A stretch of DNA of 27,352 bases from SCGC-AAA076-P13 sp964613455 (GTDB taxonomy: Bacteria > Pseudomonadota > Gammaproteobacteria > Magnimaribacterales > D2472): contig CAZTGS010000016.1 of NCBI GenBank assembly GCA_964613455.1, positions 1 to 27,352 on the forward strand, in the 5' to 3' direction. Every line of letters begins with the position of its first letter. Within the stretch, counting starts at the first letter, position 1. The translations under genes were made by a program, and so were the position numbers. Below are positions 7,208-15,945 of this stretch, piece after piece. The notes below the pieces were generated by a model that did no database searches, had not been told where the DNA came from, and worked only from the letters and a program-made list of their open reading frames with translations.

Positions 7208-8074
7208 ATGTCATCAGGCAAAAAATTTAGACAAGCTTTAAAGGATAATAATCCATTAATTATTCCTGGCGCAATCAATGCATATTCCGCAATATTAGCT
7301 GAAAAAGCTAATCATAAGGCTGTATATCTTTCTGGTGGTGGAGTTGCAGCTGCATCATATGGCTTGCCAGATTTAGGCATAACAACAATGGAAGATGTTC
7401 TCATTGATGTTAAAAGAATTACAAATGCAACTTCTTTGCCACTACTTGTGGATATCGATACAGGATGGGGCGGAGCTTTTAATATATCTAGAACTGTAAA
7501 AGAAATGATAAATTCAGGCTGTGCTGCTGTTCACATGGAAGATCAAATATCTCAAAAAAGATGTGGTCATAGACCTAATAAATCCCTTGTTAGCTCTGCT
7601 GAAATGCAAGATAGAATTAAAGCAGCTGTTGATGGAAGGCATGACGAATCTTTTTTTATTATGGCTAGAACAGATGCCATAGCTTCAGAGGGAATTAATG
7701 GAGCAATAGATAGAGCATCTAAATATATTGAAGAAGGTGCTGATGGTATTTTCTTAGAAGCAGTAACTTCGCTAGATGAATACAAGGTATTTAAAGAAAA
7801 TTTAGATATACCGCTTTTAGCAAACATAACTGAATTTGGAAAAACTCCATTATTTTCAAAAGATCAGCTTGAGGAAGTTAATGTTGATATGGTTTTATTT
7901 CCATTGACAGCATTTAGAGCTATGAGCAAAGCTGCTGAAAATATATATAATTCCCTAGCTAAAGAAGGGACACAGGATGGTCTCTTAGATATAATGCAAA
8001 CGCGTGAAGAGTTATACGAGAGGCTAAATTATCATAGTTTTGAAGAAAAACTTGATGATCTCTACAAAGATTAA
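7208..8074 (+). CDS. prpB: 2-methylisocitrate lyase
   Basis: A 288-residue enzyme of the isocitrate lyase/PEP mutase superfamily. It cleaves 2-methylisocitrate to pyruvate and succinate, the last step of the methylcitrate cycle for propionyl-CoA. LLVDIDTGWGG holds the metal-binding Asp82 and Asp84. The catalytic loop KRCGHRPNK has Cys119; the GHR form separates methylisocitrate lyases from the KKCGHL of isocitrate lyases. VHMEDQ and FIMARTDA are further active-site blocks. The length matches E. coli PrpB (296). The ATG at 7208 follows a promoter by 9 bp with no ribosome site. The identity is secured by prpC and prpD directly downstream, which argues against an oxaloacetate decarboxylase-like relative. 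Confidence 0.96.
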   Translation: MSSGKKFRQALKDNNPLIIPGAINAYSAILAEKANHKAVYLSGGGVAAASYGLPDLGITTMEDVLIDVKRITNATSLPLLVDIDTGWGGAFNISRTVKEMINSGCAAVHMEDQISQKRCGHRPNKSLVSSAEMQDRIKAAVDGRHDESFFIMARTDAIASEGINGAIDRASKYIEEGADGIFLEAVTSLDEYKVFKENLDIPLLANITEFGKTPLFSKDQLEEVNVDMVLFPLTAFRAMSKAAENIYNSLAKEGTQDGLLDIMQTREELYERLNYHSFEEKLDDLYKD

Positions 8075-8091
8075 ATTAAAAAGGACTTAAA

Positions 8092-9213
8092 ATGGTAAAA
8101 AAACTTGAAGGTGCAGGACTTAGAGGCCAAGTAGCGGGAGAAACTTCTCTATCTACTGTTGGTCAGATTGAAGGACTTGCATATAGAGGTCATAAAATTG
8201 AGACTCTTGCTGAAAAAGCTACTTTTGAAGAAGTGGCATACTTACTTTTGTACAATAAACTTCCCAATATAAGTGAGCTTTCAGACTATAAATCTTCATT
8301 AAAAAGCCAAAGAGATCTTCCCATTGCATTAAAAGAGGTATTACAAAAGATACCAGCTGACGCTCATCCAATGGATGTAATGAGAACTGGTACATCAATG
8401 TTAGGGAACCTAGAGCCAGAGGGTGATTTCTCAAATCAGCTTAATTCAATAAATAGAATGATAGCAACGATGCCTTCTATCGTTACTTACTGGTATAAAT
8501 TTACTCATGAAGGTTTAGATATTGATCTAGTGAATGATGAAGACACAATGGCTGGTCATTTCTTACATATTCTCCATGGTAAAACTCCAAATGATCTTCA
8601 CAGAAAAGTTATGGATGCTTCTCTTGTTCTTTACGCAGAACACGAATTTAATGCATCAACATTTACTGGAAGAGTTTGTGCTTCTACTATGTCTGATATC
8701 CATTCATGTGTTGTCGCTGCCATTGGTTCACTTAGAGGACCTTTACATGGCGGAGCTAATGAGAAAGCTATGGAGTTAATAGAAAATTGGACTTCTCGTG
8801 AAGAGGCTAAAGAGAAAATTCTATCTATGCTTGAAAATAAAGAAAAAATTATGGGCTTTGGTCATGCAGTTTATTCTGTTCGCGATCCTAGAAATGCAGT
8901 CATAAAAGAGTTCGCAAAAGAGTTATCCGTCTTGCATGAAAATGACGATCTTTATCAAGTTGCTGAAGAAGTAGAAAAAGTTATGGCAGATGAGAAAAAA
9001 ATGTTTGCAAATGCAGATTTCTTCCATGCTCCTGCATATTTCTATATGGGAATACCAACAAAACTATTTACTCCTATCTTTGTAATGTCTAGAGTTTCAG
9101 GATGGACCGCTCATTGCATGGAACAACGTTCTAATAATAGAATTATTAGACCTAGTGCTGATTATATAGGCGTTGAAAATTCTGAATGGGTTGATTTAAA
9201 AGACAGGACTTAA
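8092..9213 (+). CDS. prpC: 2-methylcitrate synthase
   Basis: A 373-residue member of the short, Gram-positive-like citrate synthase group to which PrpC belongs. It condenses propionyl-CoA with oxaloacetate. The N-terminus GLRGQVAGETSLSTVG is typical of PrpC. The citrate-synthase catalytic triad corresponds to His219 (GPLHGGAN), His258 (GFGHAVY) and Asp309 (NADFFHAPAY). The SNNRIIRPSADY segment near the C-terminus is the CoA/substrate-binding tail. An AAGGA ribosome site (8081-8085) precedes the ATG by 6 bp, and prpD follows after 2 bp. Citrate synthase (gltA) could look similar, but the neighbours and the size favour PrpC. Confidence 0.95.
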   Translation: MVKKLEGAGLRGQVAGETSLSTVGQIEGLAYRGHKIETLAEKATFEEVAYLLLYNKLPNISELSDYKSSLKSQRDLPIALKEVLQKIPADAHPMDVMRTGTSMLGNLEPEGDFSNQLNSINRMIATMPSIVTYWYKFTHEGLDIDLVNDEDTMAGHFLHILHGKTPNDLHRKVMDASLVLYAEHEFNASTFTGRVCASTMSDIHSCVVAAIGSLRGPLHGGANEKAMELIENWTSREEAKEKILSMLENKEKIMGFGHAVYSVRDPRNAVIKEFAKELSVLHENDDLYQVAEEVEKVMADEKKMFANADFFHAPAYFYMGIPTKLFTPIFVMSRVSGWTAHCMEQRSNNRIIRPSADYIGVENSEWVDLKDRT

Positions 9214-9215
9214 AA

Positions 9216-10676
9216 ATGTCTTCAAATGTCGATCTTAATATTAGACCTGGATATGACTCTGTTATATCTGAAATTGCTGATTATGTAATTAACTATGAAA
9301 TTTCTTCTGATCTCGCAATGGATACTGCTAGAAATTGTCTTATTGATACATTAGGTTGTGGCCTTTTAGCATTAAAGTTTCCAGCTTGTACAAAAATGCT
9401 TGGACCAGTAGTTGAAGGAACTTCAGTACCTTTTGGCGTTCGAGTGCCTGGCACAAATTTCAAATTAGATCCTATTAAAGGTGCTTTTGATATTGGATGT
9501 ATTATCAGATGGCTTGATTTTAATGATACTTGGCTTGCTGCTGAATGGGGACATCCTTCTGATAATTTAGGAGGCATTCTAGCTGTAGCAGATTTTATAT
9601 CTCAAAAAAATATTGAAGAGGGTAAAGATCCTTTAACAATGAAAACAGTTTTAGAGTCCATGATTATGGCTCATGAAATACAAGGCATACTTGCTTTAAA
9701 AAATAGCTTTAATAAAGTTGGCCTTGATCATGTTGTCTTGGTTAAGGTTGCATCTACCGCATTAGTTACCAAATTAATGGGCGGAACCAGGGAACAAATT
9801 AAGGATGCTGTAAGTCATGCATGGGTAGATGGCCAAAGCCTAAGAACTTATAGACATGCTCCAAATGCTGGTTCTAGAAAAAGCTGGGCAGCAGGAGATG
9901 CTACTAGCAGAGCAGTCCGTTTGGCTATGATTACGCTCTCTGGTGAAATGGGCTATCCTGGTGTTTTATCTGCACCAGTCTGGGGTTTTGAGGATGTGCT
10001 CTTTAACGGTGAGCAATTGTCTTTACCTCAACCATTTGAAAGTTATGTTATGGAAAATATACTTTTTAAAATTAGCTTTCCTGCTGAATTTCATGCACAA
10101 ACAGCTGTTGAAGCAGCTGTAAAACTTCACCATCAGGTAAAAGAAAGATTAGACGAGATAAAGTCAATTGAAATCACTACACACGAATCTGCGATAAGAA
10201 TTATTTCTAAAGTTGGTGAATTAAACAATCCAGCGGATAGAGATCATTGTCTTCAATATATGGTGGCTATTGGTTTATTAAAAGGCGACCTAGTTGCTGA
10301 AGACTATGAAGATAATATTGCAGCTGATAAAAGGATTGATAGCTTAAGAGAAAAAATGGTTATAAGTGAGGATAAAAGATACTCTGCCGAATATCATGAG
10401 GCTGACAAACGCTCTATTGCAAATAAAATACAGATTCATTTTAACGACGGCTCATCAACTGAAGCTATAGAGGTTGAATATCCAATTGGACACAAAAGGC
10501 GAAGAGTTGAAGGCATTCCGATACTTGAACAAAAATTCATGAATAACTTAAAGATTACCTACGATATAGACACATGCGAAGAGATATACAAGCTTTGTAC
10601 TAGTCAACTAGATCTTGAAAGTATGTCAGTTCCAGAATTTCAACAATTATTTTCAGTTAAAGATAACTCTTTCTAA
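9216..10676 (+). CDS. prpD: 2-methylcitrate dehydratase
   Basis: A 486-residue MmgE/PrpD family protein (E. coli PrpD 483) that dehydrates 2-methylcitrate to 2-methyl-cis-aconitate. Typical blocks are DTLGCGLLAL, RWLDFNDTWLAAEWGHPSDNLGG, AHEIQG, SHAWVDGQSLRTYRHAPNAG and FPAEFHAQTAVEAA, ending with VEYPIGHKRRR. AGGA at 9205-9208 lies 7 bp before the ATG, inside the end of prpC. The prpD form of the pathway does not need AcnD/PrpF; an ordinary aconitase completes it, and acnB lies ~13 kb downstream in this window. A hairpin with a T tract follows the stop, closing the prp operon. No prpR or prpE is present here. Confidence 0.96.
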   Translation: MSSNVDLNIRPGYDSVISEIADYVINYEISSDLAMDTARNCLIDTLGCGLLALKFPACTKMLGPVVEGTSVPFGVRVPGTNFKLDPIKGAFDIGCIIRWLDFNDTWLAAEWGHPSDNLGGILAVADFISQKNIEEGKDPLTMKTVLESMIMAHEIQGILALKNSFNKVGLDHVVLVKVASTALVTKLMGGTREQIKDAVSHAWVDGQSLRTYRHAPNAGSRKSWAAGDATSRAVRLAMITLSGEMGYPGVLSAPVWGFEDVLFNGEQLSLPQPFESYVMENILFKISFPAEFHAQTAVEAAVKLHHQVKERLDEIKSIEITTHESAIRIISKVGELNNPADRDHCLQYMVAIGLLKGDLVAEDYEDNIAADKRIDSLREKMVISEDKRYSAEYHEADKRSIANKIQIHFNDGSSTEAIEVEYPIGHKRRRVEGIPILEQKFMNNLKITYDIDTCEEIYKLCTSQLDLESMSVPEFQQLFSVKDNSF

Positions 10677-10687
10677 ATTCAAGAAAT

Positions 10688-10716
10688 CTATAAAATACAG
10701 TTTTATAGCATTTTTT
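10688..10716 (+). terminator. Probable intrinsic terminator of the prpBCD operon
   Basis: A perfect 8-bp inverted repeat (CTATAAAA at 10688-10695 and TTTTATAG at 10701-10708) with a 5-base loop, followed after two bases by six T residues (10711-10716). It starts 12 bp after the prpD stop. The stem has only one G-C pair, so it is weak on its own and read-through into aroC is possible. Confidence 0.55.
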
Positions 10717-10719
10717 GGT

Positions 10720-10725
10720 TATAAT
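10720..10725 (+). promoter_or_regulatory. Candidate -10 element for the aroC gene train
   Basis: A perfect TATAAT placed directly after the terminator T tract and only 7 bp before the aroC ATG. There is no Shine-Dalgarno sequence, and the -35 region (around ACAGTT, 10697-10702) is poor and lies within the terminator hairpin. If active, it would produce a leaderless or nearly leaderless mRNA. Confidence 0.5.
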
Positions 10726-10732
10726 CATTGCC

Positions 10733-11818
10733 ATGTCAGGCAATACATTTGGAGAATTGTTTAAAATTACAACCTTTGGCGAAAGCCACGGTAAGGCCTT
10801 GGGCTGCATAATTGATGGCTGTCCTCCTCAAATTGAGCTAAGCGAGGATGATATACAGGCTGAGCTAAATCGCAGAAAACCAGGTCAATCAGACGTTACT
10901 ACTCAAAGAAAAGAAGATGATTCTGTAGAAATTCTTTCAGGTGTATTCGAAGGTAAAACTACTGGCACTCCTATTAGCCTCATTATTTACAATCAAGATC
11001 AGAGATCGAAAGATTATTCAGATATAAAAGATACTTTTAGACCTAATCACGCAGATATTACTTATCAAGCAAAGTATGGTCACAGAGACTATAGAGGTGG
11101 AGGCAGATCAAGTGCGAGAGAAACTGCAATGAGGGTTGCTGCAGGAGCTGTTGCTAAAAAATATTTAGAAAGCCTTGGAGTTAAAACTACGGGCTATGTT
11201 AGTCAGATTGGCAATATCAAAGGGGAGAATATTAACCCTAATAATGCTAATTCTAATAAGTATTTTTTTGCTGATTCTACAAAGCTCGATGACTTAGATG
11301 CAATGTTTTCTGAATTAATAGCAGAAGGTAATTCAGTAGGCGCTAAATTGGGCGTTGCTATTGAGAATTGTCCTGTGGGTCTTGGAGCACCTGTTTTTGA
11401 TAAGTTAGATGCCGACCTAGCAAAAGCTATGATGAGTATCAATGCTGTTAAATCAGTAGCTATTGGCAATACCGATGATATTTTAAATTTAAAAGGCTCT
11501 GAACTTAGAGATGAAATGAGATCAGATGGATTTACTTCAAATAATTCTGGTGGAATCCTTGGAGGTATCTCCAATGGAGATGTTATTAATATTGATTTCA
11601 TAATCAAACCCACCTCAAGCATTAAATCAAAAGGTAAAAGTATCGATACAGAGGGCAACGAAGTTGATATAGAAGTTACTGGTAGGCACGATCCTTGTGT
11701 TGGTATCAGAGCGGTTCCCATTGCTGAAGCTATGGCTAATTTAGTGATTATGGATCACTTTCTTCGTAATAGAGCTCAATGTGGAGATATTAAACAAGAA
11801 CTCCCTTTTACCAAGTAA
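10733..11818 (+). CDS. aroC: Chorismate synthase
   Basis: A 361-residue enzyme (E. coli 361) making chorismate from EPSP with reduced FMN as cofactor, the final step of the shikimate pathway. The ATG at 10733 gives MSGNTFGELFKITTFGESHG, which matches the family N-terminus; the frame also has an ATG-less extension from 10715 that would overlap the -10 box and is rejected. RPNHADITY carries His106. GGGRSSARETAMRVAAGA and the C-terminal GRHDPCVGIRAVPIAEAM are the chorismate synthase signatures. It opens a train of 14 genes and lies 1 bp before leuC. Its product feeds the trpFBA genes further along the same train. Confidence 0.97.
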   Translation: MSGNTFGELFKITTFGESHGKALGCIIDGCPPQIELSEDDIQAELNRRKPGQSDVTTQRKEDDSVEILSGVFEGKTTGTPISLIIYNQDQRSKDYSDIKDTFRPNHADITYQAKYGHRDYRGGGRSSARETAMRVAAGAVAKKYLESLGVKTTGYVSQIGNIKGENINPNNANSNKYFFADSTKLDDLDAMFSELIAEGNSVGAKLGVAIENCPVGLGAPVFDKLDADLAKAMMSINAVKSVAIGNTDDILNLKGSELRDEMRSDGFTSNNSGGILGGISNGDVINIDFIIKPTSSIKSKGKSIDTEGNEVDIEVTGRHDPCVGIRAVPIAEAMANLVIMDHFLRNRAQCGDIKQELPFTK

Positions 11819-11819
11819 C

Positions 11820-13220
11820 ATGCCAAAGACTCTATACGACAAGCTTTGGGACGAGCATCACATAACTACTCTAGACTCTGGTGAATCACTGCTGTACATC
11901 GATAGACATTATTTGCATGAAGTAACATCACCACAAGCCTTTGAAGGTTTGGCTAAAAAACATTTAGTACCTTGGAGGCTTAACGCTAACATAGCAACGC
12001 CTGATCATAATGTTCCAACTCAAAGAGGGCTTGATTTTGATATGGAGTCTATTGATGATGAAATTTCTAAAATTCAAGTTGTTGAGCTAGATAAAAATTG
12101 TAATAGATTTGGTATTAAGCAGTTCGATATCACCTCAGATAAACAAGGTATTGTTCATGTTATAGGTCCTGAACTTGGATACACACTGCCTGGAATGACT
12201 ATTGTGTGTGGTGATTCTCATACTTCAACTCATGGAGCTTTTGGTTGTCTTGCCATGGGAATTGGAACCTCAGAAGTAGAACATGTACTTGCGACCCAAA
12301 GCCTTAAAGTTTCTAAATTAAAAAATATGCACGTTCGTTTTGATGGAATACCTCAATCAGGAGTTACCTCCAAAGATATAGTCTTGTATTTAATTGGTAA
12401 AATAGGAACAGCAGGCGGTAATGGTCATGCTATTGAATTTTCAGGCTCGTATATAGAAAGCATTTCCATGGAAGCTAGAATGACAATTTGTAATATGGCA
12501 ATCGAAGCGGGAGCTAAAGTTGGCCTTATAGCAACTGATGAAACTACAATAGATTATGTAAGAGAACACAGCGAGCTTGGACCAGAAATGCTTCAACAAG
12601 CCGAGACTCATTGGAAAACGCTTAATACAGATACAAAAGCAATTTTTGATAAGGAGATTGTTATTGATATTTCTTCTATCAAATCTCAAGTTACATGGGG
12701 TACTTCACCTGAAATGGTTGTAGATTTTGATGGTGACATTCCTGATCCAGAGAATATGCCTGAGGATAAAAGAAAAAATATCAAACTTGCTAAACAGTAT
12801 ATGGGCATAGCTAATAACGAAAAATTAACTGATCTTAAATTCGATAAAGTTTTTATAGGATCATGCACTAATTCACGAATAGAGGACTTACGAGAAGCAG
12901 CAAGTGCGATAGATGGTAGGCATATTTCTGAAAATATTATTGAGGCAATCGTTGTTCCAGGCTCTGGCATGGTAAAACTTCAAGCTGAGTCTGAGGGGTT
13001 AGATAAAATTTTTGAAGATGCTGGTTTTATATGGAGAGACCCAGGATGTTCTATGTGTTTAGGTATGAACCCTGATCAACTAAAACCTTATGAGAGATGT
13101 GCTTCAACATCAAACAGAAATTTTGAAGGACGACAAGGTAATTTAGGTAGAACTCATTTAATGAGTCCTTTAATGGCTGCTTTGACTGCAATTAATGGAA
13201 CTGTGAGCAAGCCATCATGA
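11820..13220 (+). CDS. leuC: 3-isopropylmalate dehydratase, large subunit
   Basis: The Fe-S subunit of isopropylmalate isomerase in leucine synthesis, working with LeuD. From the ATG at 11820 it has 466 residues, the same as E. coli LeuC, and begins MPKTLYDKLWDEH; an upstream in-frame codon at 11781 would overlap aroC and is not needed. LLYIDRHYLHEVTSPQAF, GDSHTSTHGAFG and the cluster ligands Cys349 (IGSCTNSR), Cys410 and Cys413 (DPGCSMCLGMN) are all present. The start is 1 bp after the aroC stop without an evident ribosome site. The stop overlaps leuD as ATGA. Confidence 0.97.
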   Translation: MPKTLYDKLWDEHHITTLDSGESLLYIDRHYLHEVTSPQAFEGLAKKHLVPWRLNANIATPDHNVPTQRGLDFDMESIDDEISKIQVVELDKNCNRFGIKQFDITSDKQGIVHVIGPELGYTLPGMTIVCGDSHTSTHGAFGCLAMGIGTSEVEHVLATQSLKVSKLKNMHVRFDGIPQSGVTSKDIVLYLIGKIGTAGGNGHAIEFSGSYIESISMEARMTICNMAIEAGAKVGLIATDETTIDYVREHSELGPEMLQQAETHWKTLNTDTKAIFDKEIVIDISSIKSQVTWGTSPEMVVDFDGDIPDPENMPEDKRKNIKLAKQYMGIANNEKLTDLKFDKVFIGSCTNSRIEDLREAASAIDGRHISENIIEAIVVPGSGMVKLQAESEGLDKIFEDAGFIWRDPGCSMCLGMNPDQLKPYERCASTSNRNFEGRQGNLGRTHLMSPLMAALTAINGTVSKPS

Positions 13221-13864
13221 AATTAAATGGAAATGAATTACAGATTAGTGGAACTGTTGCATGTATTGATAGAGATAATATTGATACAGATCAAATCATC
13301 CCTACCGAATACTTAAAATCCATTAAAAAGTTTGGATTTGAAGATTACTTATTTGATGGTTGGAGATATTTAGATCAAGGCAAGCTCGGCATTACAAAAA
13401 ATCAAAGAGAAATTAATGAAGATTTTATTTTAAATAATACTCCTTATGATGAGTCTAGTATTTTATTAACAAGAGATAATTTTGGATGCGGTTCTTCAAG
13501 AGAGCATGCGGTTTGGGCATTAAGAGACTTTGGATTTAAAGTGGTAATAGCTTCCTCTTTTGGTGATATTTTTTATAATAACTGTTTTAAAAATGGCGTT
13601 TTACCTATTCAGCTATCAAAAGTTCAGATAGAAGCTTTATTTTCACAAGCTCAAGATGTCGTTACAGATATTACAGTTAGCCTTGATGCTAAAAAGCTAC
13701 TTGCCGGTGACATTGAATATGATTTTGTAGTTGAAGATAACTTATTAGAAAGAATTATATTTGGATTAGATGATGTGGATATAACATTAAAAGACAAAAA
13801 TATTATTAGGGAATTTGAGGAGAGCAGAAAGAAAACAAAACCATGGATCTATGCAAATGACTAA
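13217..13864 (+). CDS. leuD: 3-isopropylmalate dehydratase, small subunit
   Basis: A 215-residue swivelling-domain partner of LeuC. DRDNIDTDQIIPTEYLKSI at the N-terminus, NFGCGSSREHAVWALRDFGF and ASSFGDIFYNNCFKNGVLPI are the diagnostic blocks and supply the substrate-specificity loop and active-site serine region. The length is normal for the proteobacterial form (~200-215). The ATG overlaps the leuC stop by 4 bp and the last 8 bp overlap leuB, so the leu genes are tightly coupled. Confidence 0.97.
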   Translation: MKLNGNELQISGTVACIDRDNIDTDQIIPTEYLKSIKKFGFEDYLFDGWRYLDQGKLGITKNQREINEDFILNNTPYDESSILLTRDNFGCGSSREHAVWALRDFGFKVVIASSFGDIFYNNCFKNGVLPIQLSKVQIEALFSQAQDVVTDITVSLDAKKLLAGDIEYDFVVEDNLLERIIFGLDDVDITLKDKNIIREFEESRKKTKPWIYAND

Positions 13865-14942
13865 AAATATTTTAATCCTTCCCGGTGATGGGATTGGTCA
13901 AGAAGTTACTTCTTCCGCTAAAGAAGTTTTAGATTTTCTTATTTTGGAAAACAAACTTGATTTCAATATTACTAACATGGATGTAGGGGGAACTGCTTAT
14001 GAAAAACACGGATCGCCGTTACCGAATAATGTTTTAGAACAAGCAAGGCTGTCAGACGCCATTTTATTTGGGGCAGTGGGAGCGCCTCAGTGGGATAATC
14101 TCGATTGGGATAATCGACCAGAACAAGCTCTACTAGGTTTGAGAAAAGAGTTAGAGCTATTTGCTAATTTAAGACCAGCATTTTTATTCAACGAGCTTGC
14201 TTCTGCATCTCCAATCAAAAATCATATTATTGAGAATTTAGATATCCTTATAGTCAGAGAGTTAACAGGCGGCATTTATTTTGGTGAACCGCGTGGTTTA
14301 GTAACATCTGAACTACCTCATTACGCTTTTAATACCATGGTTTACAACGAAGATGAGATAAGAAGAATTGCTAAAGTTGCTTTTGAATCAGCACAAAAAA
14401 GAAATGGTAAATTATGCTCTGTTGAAAAAGCTAATGTGCTCGAGGTTTCTAAATTTTGGCGCTCTGTAGTGAGTGATATGGCTAAAGATTATCCTGATGT
14501 TAAGCTGTCCCATCAACTTGCTGATAACACTGCTATGCAACTTGTATTAAACCCAAATCAGTATGATGTAATAGTTTCTAGCAATTTATTTGGCGACATT
14601 CTTTCGGATATTGCAGCAACTTTATCAGGCTCTATTGGTATGCTTCCTTCAGCATCTTTAAATAGTTCTTCGCAAGGTATGTATGAGCCATGTCATGGAA
14701 GTGCTCCAGATATTGCCGGCCAAAATGTAGCGAATCCAATTGCTATGATTGCCTCTCTTGCGATGGCATTAAAATATTCTTTAAATGAAGAAAAGTTATC
14801 TAGAAATATAGATAATGCTATTAAGGTTTTTATTAACGAAGGACACAGAACTAAAGATATTAGTACCGATGGTAATTTTTTAACTACCAGTGAAGTTGCA
14901 CCTATAATTATTGAGATATTAAAACGTGAATCAGTCCATTAA
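13857..14942 (+). CDS. leuB: 3-isopropylmalate dehydrogenase
   Basis: An NAD-dependent oxidative decarboxylase giving 2-oxoisocaproate in leucine synthesis. From the ATG at 13857 it has 361 residues (E. coli 363) and begins MTKNILILPGDGIGQEV. An ATG at 13851 and a TTG at 13815 are in frame, but they only add sequence inside leuD. LGLRKELELFANLRP, VRELTGGIYFGEPRG, the SVEKANVLE substrate-binding stretch and the SNLFGDILSDIAA metal site are present, with the NAD-binding HGSAPDIAG loop after them. It overlaps leuD by 8 bp and asd by 17 bp. leuA is not in the window. Confidence 0.96.
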   Translation: MTKNILILPGDGIGQEVTSSAKEVLDFLILENKLDFNITNMDVGGTAYEKHGSPLPNNVLEQARLSDAILFGAVGAPQWDNLDWDNRPEQALLGLRKELELFANLRPAFLFNELASASPIKNHIIENLDILIVRELTGGIYFGEPRGLVTSELPHYAFNTMVYNEDEIRRIAKVAFESAQKRNGKLCSVEKANVLEVSKFWRSVVSDMAKDYPDVKLSHQLADNTAMQLVLNPNQYDVIVSSNLFGDILSDIAATLSGSIGMLPSASLNSSSQGMYEPCHGSAPDIAGQNVANPIAMIASLAMALKYSLNEEKLSRNIDNAIKVFINEGHRTKDISTDGNFLTTSEVAPIIIEILKRESVH

Positions 14943-15945
14943 CATTGCTTTAGTTGGAGCTTCTGGTGTTGTTGGTTCCAAGATCATTCAATTGCTTGAA
15001 AAAAAAGCAGTGTCAATAAATAATTTTTATCCTCTTGGAAGCTCTTCAGTTGGCCAGGAAGTTGAACTTAATGGCTTAAGATATTCAATAAATAATACTG
15101 AAGATTTCAATCCTAGCTTAGCTCAATTAACTATTTTTGCAGCAGGCTCTAAGGTAGCTGAGAAATATGCCCATGCTTTTGTTGAAGCTGGAAGTTATGT
15201 TATTGATCTCTCTTCTCATTTTAGATATGAAGATGACGTACCCTTAATCATTCCTGAAATTAATGGTGACTTATTAGATCTTCTTGAGAATCCAGCATTG
15301 ATTGCAAATCCTAATTGCTCAACATCTCAACTATTAATGGCTTTAAAACCTATTCACGACAGATTTGGTATAGAGTTTTTGAATATTGCAACCTACCAAG
15401 CTGTGTCAGGAACTGGCAAGGAAGCAGTTCAAGAGCTTAAAGATCAAACTTATAACACTACTTCAGTGGAGCCCAAGGTATATCCAAAAACCATAGCCTT
15501 TAACGCTATACCTCAATGTGATGTATTTATGGATAATGCATTTACTAAAGAAGAAATGAAATTAGTTTGGGAAACTAAAAAGATTTTAGATCCTAATATT
15601 GAAGTTCAGGCAACTTGTGTGAGAGTTCCTGTATTCAATGGTCACTCAGAGGCTGTATTTTTAAAATTAACAAATAACGCATCAAGAGAAGATATTATAG
15701 ATTCTCTAAGCAATGTTCCTGGCGTTTGTGTAATGGATGACCCAAAAAAACAAGAATATCCTACACCCCTTGAACAGGCTAATGACTCTGAGGATGTATA
15801 TGTTGGAAGAATAAGGTCCCAAGAAATTCAAGGGGATACATGGATATCTTTATGGGTAGTTGCTGATAACGTATATGGTAAAGGAGCTGCTTTAAACGCT
15901 GTTCAGATTCTTCAAAAGCTGATTACAAGCAATAAACTATGCTGA
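14926..15945 (+). CDS. asd: Aspartate-semialdehyde dehydrogenase
   Basis: A 339-residue NADPH enzyme that reduces aspartyl phosphate to the semialdehyde, the branch point to lysine/diaminopimelate, methionine and threonine. The nucleotide motif is VGASGVVGSKI. The catalytic Cys131 is in NPNCSTSQ, with SGTGKEA and the acid/base His240 in FNGHSEAV. The length and the HFRYEDDVPLIIPEIN block look more like the ~335-residue second type (also the Usg-like size class) than the ~370-residue E. coli type. Pseudomonads have both asd and usg here; only one copy is present, and it retains the catalytic Cys, so it should be the working enzyme. The start is GTG at 14926, inside leuB by 17 bp; the end overlaps the next gene by 7 bp. 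Confidence 0.94.
   Translation: MNQSINIALVGASGVVGSKIIQLLEKKAVSINNFYPLGSSSVGQEVELNGLRYSINNTEDFNPSLAQLTIFAAGSKVAEKYAHAFVEAGSYVIDLSSHFRYEDDVPLIIPEINGDLLDLLENPALIANPNCSTSQLLMALKPIHDRFGIEFLNIATYQAVSGTGKEAVQELKDQTYNTTSVEPKVYPKTIAFNAIPQCDVFMDNAFTKEEMKLVWETKKILDPNIEVQATCVRVPVFNGHSEAVFLKLTNNASREDIIDSLSNVPGVCVMDDPKKQEYPTPLEQANDSEDVYVGRIRSQEIQGDTWISLWVVADNVYGKGAALNAVQILQKLITSNKLC

Noticed and set aside
8534..8779. 81-residue plus-strand frame inside prpC
   Set aside because: An alternative frame of a well-conserved citrate synthase-family gene, with no support of its own.
11203..11721. 172-residue open frame on the minus strand within aroC
   Set aside because: It lies wholly antisense to a clear chorismate synthase and its Ser/Leu/Ile/Pro-rich composition is typical of a shadow frame.
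13815..13856. Upstream TTG/ATG starts for leuB
   Set aside because: They only extend into leuD; the ATG at 13857 gives the exact family N-terminus.
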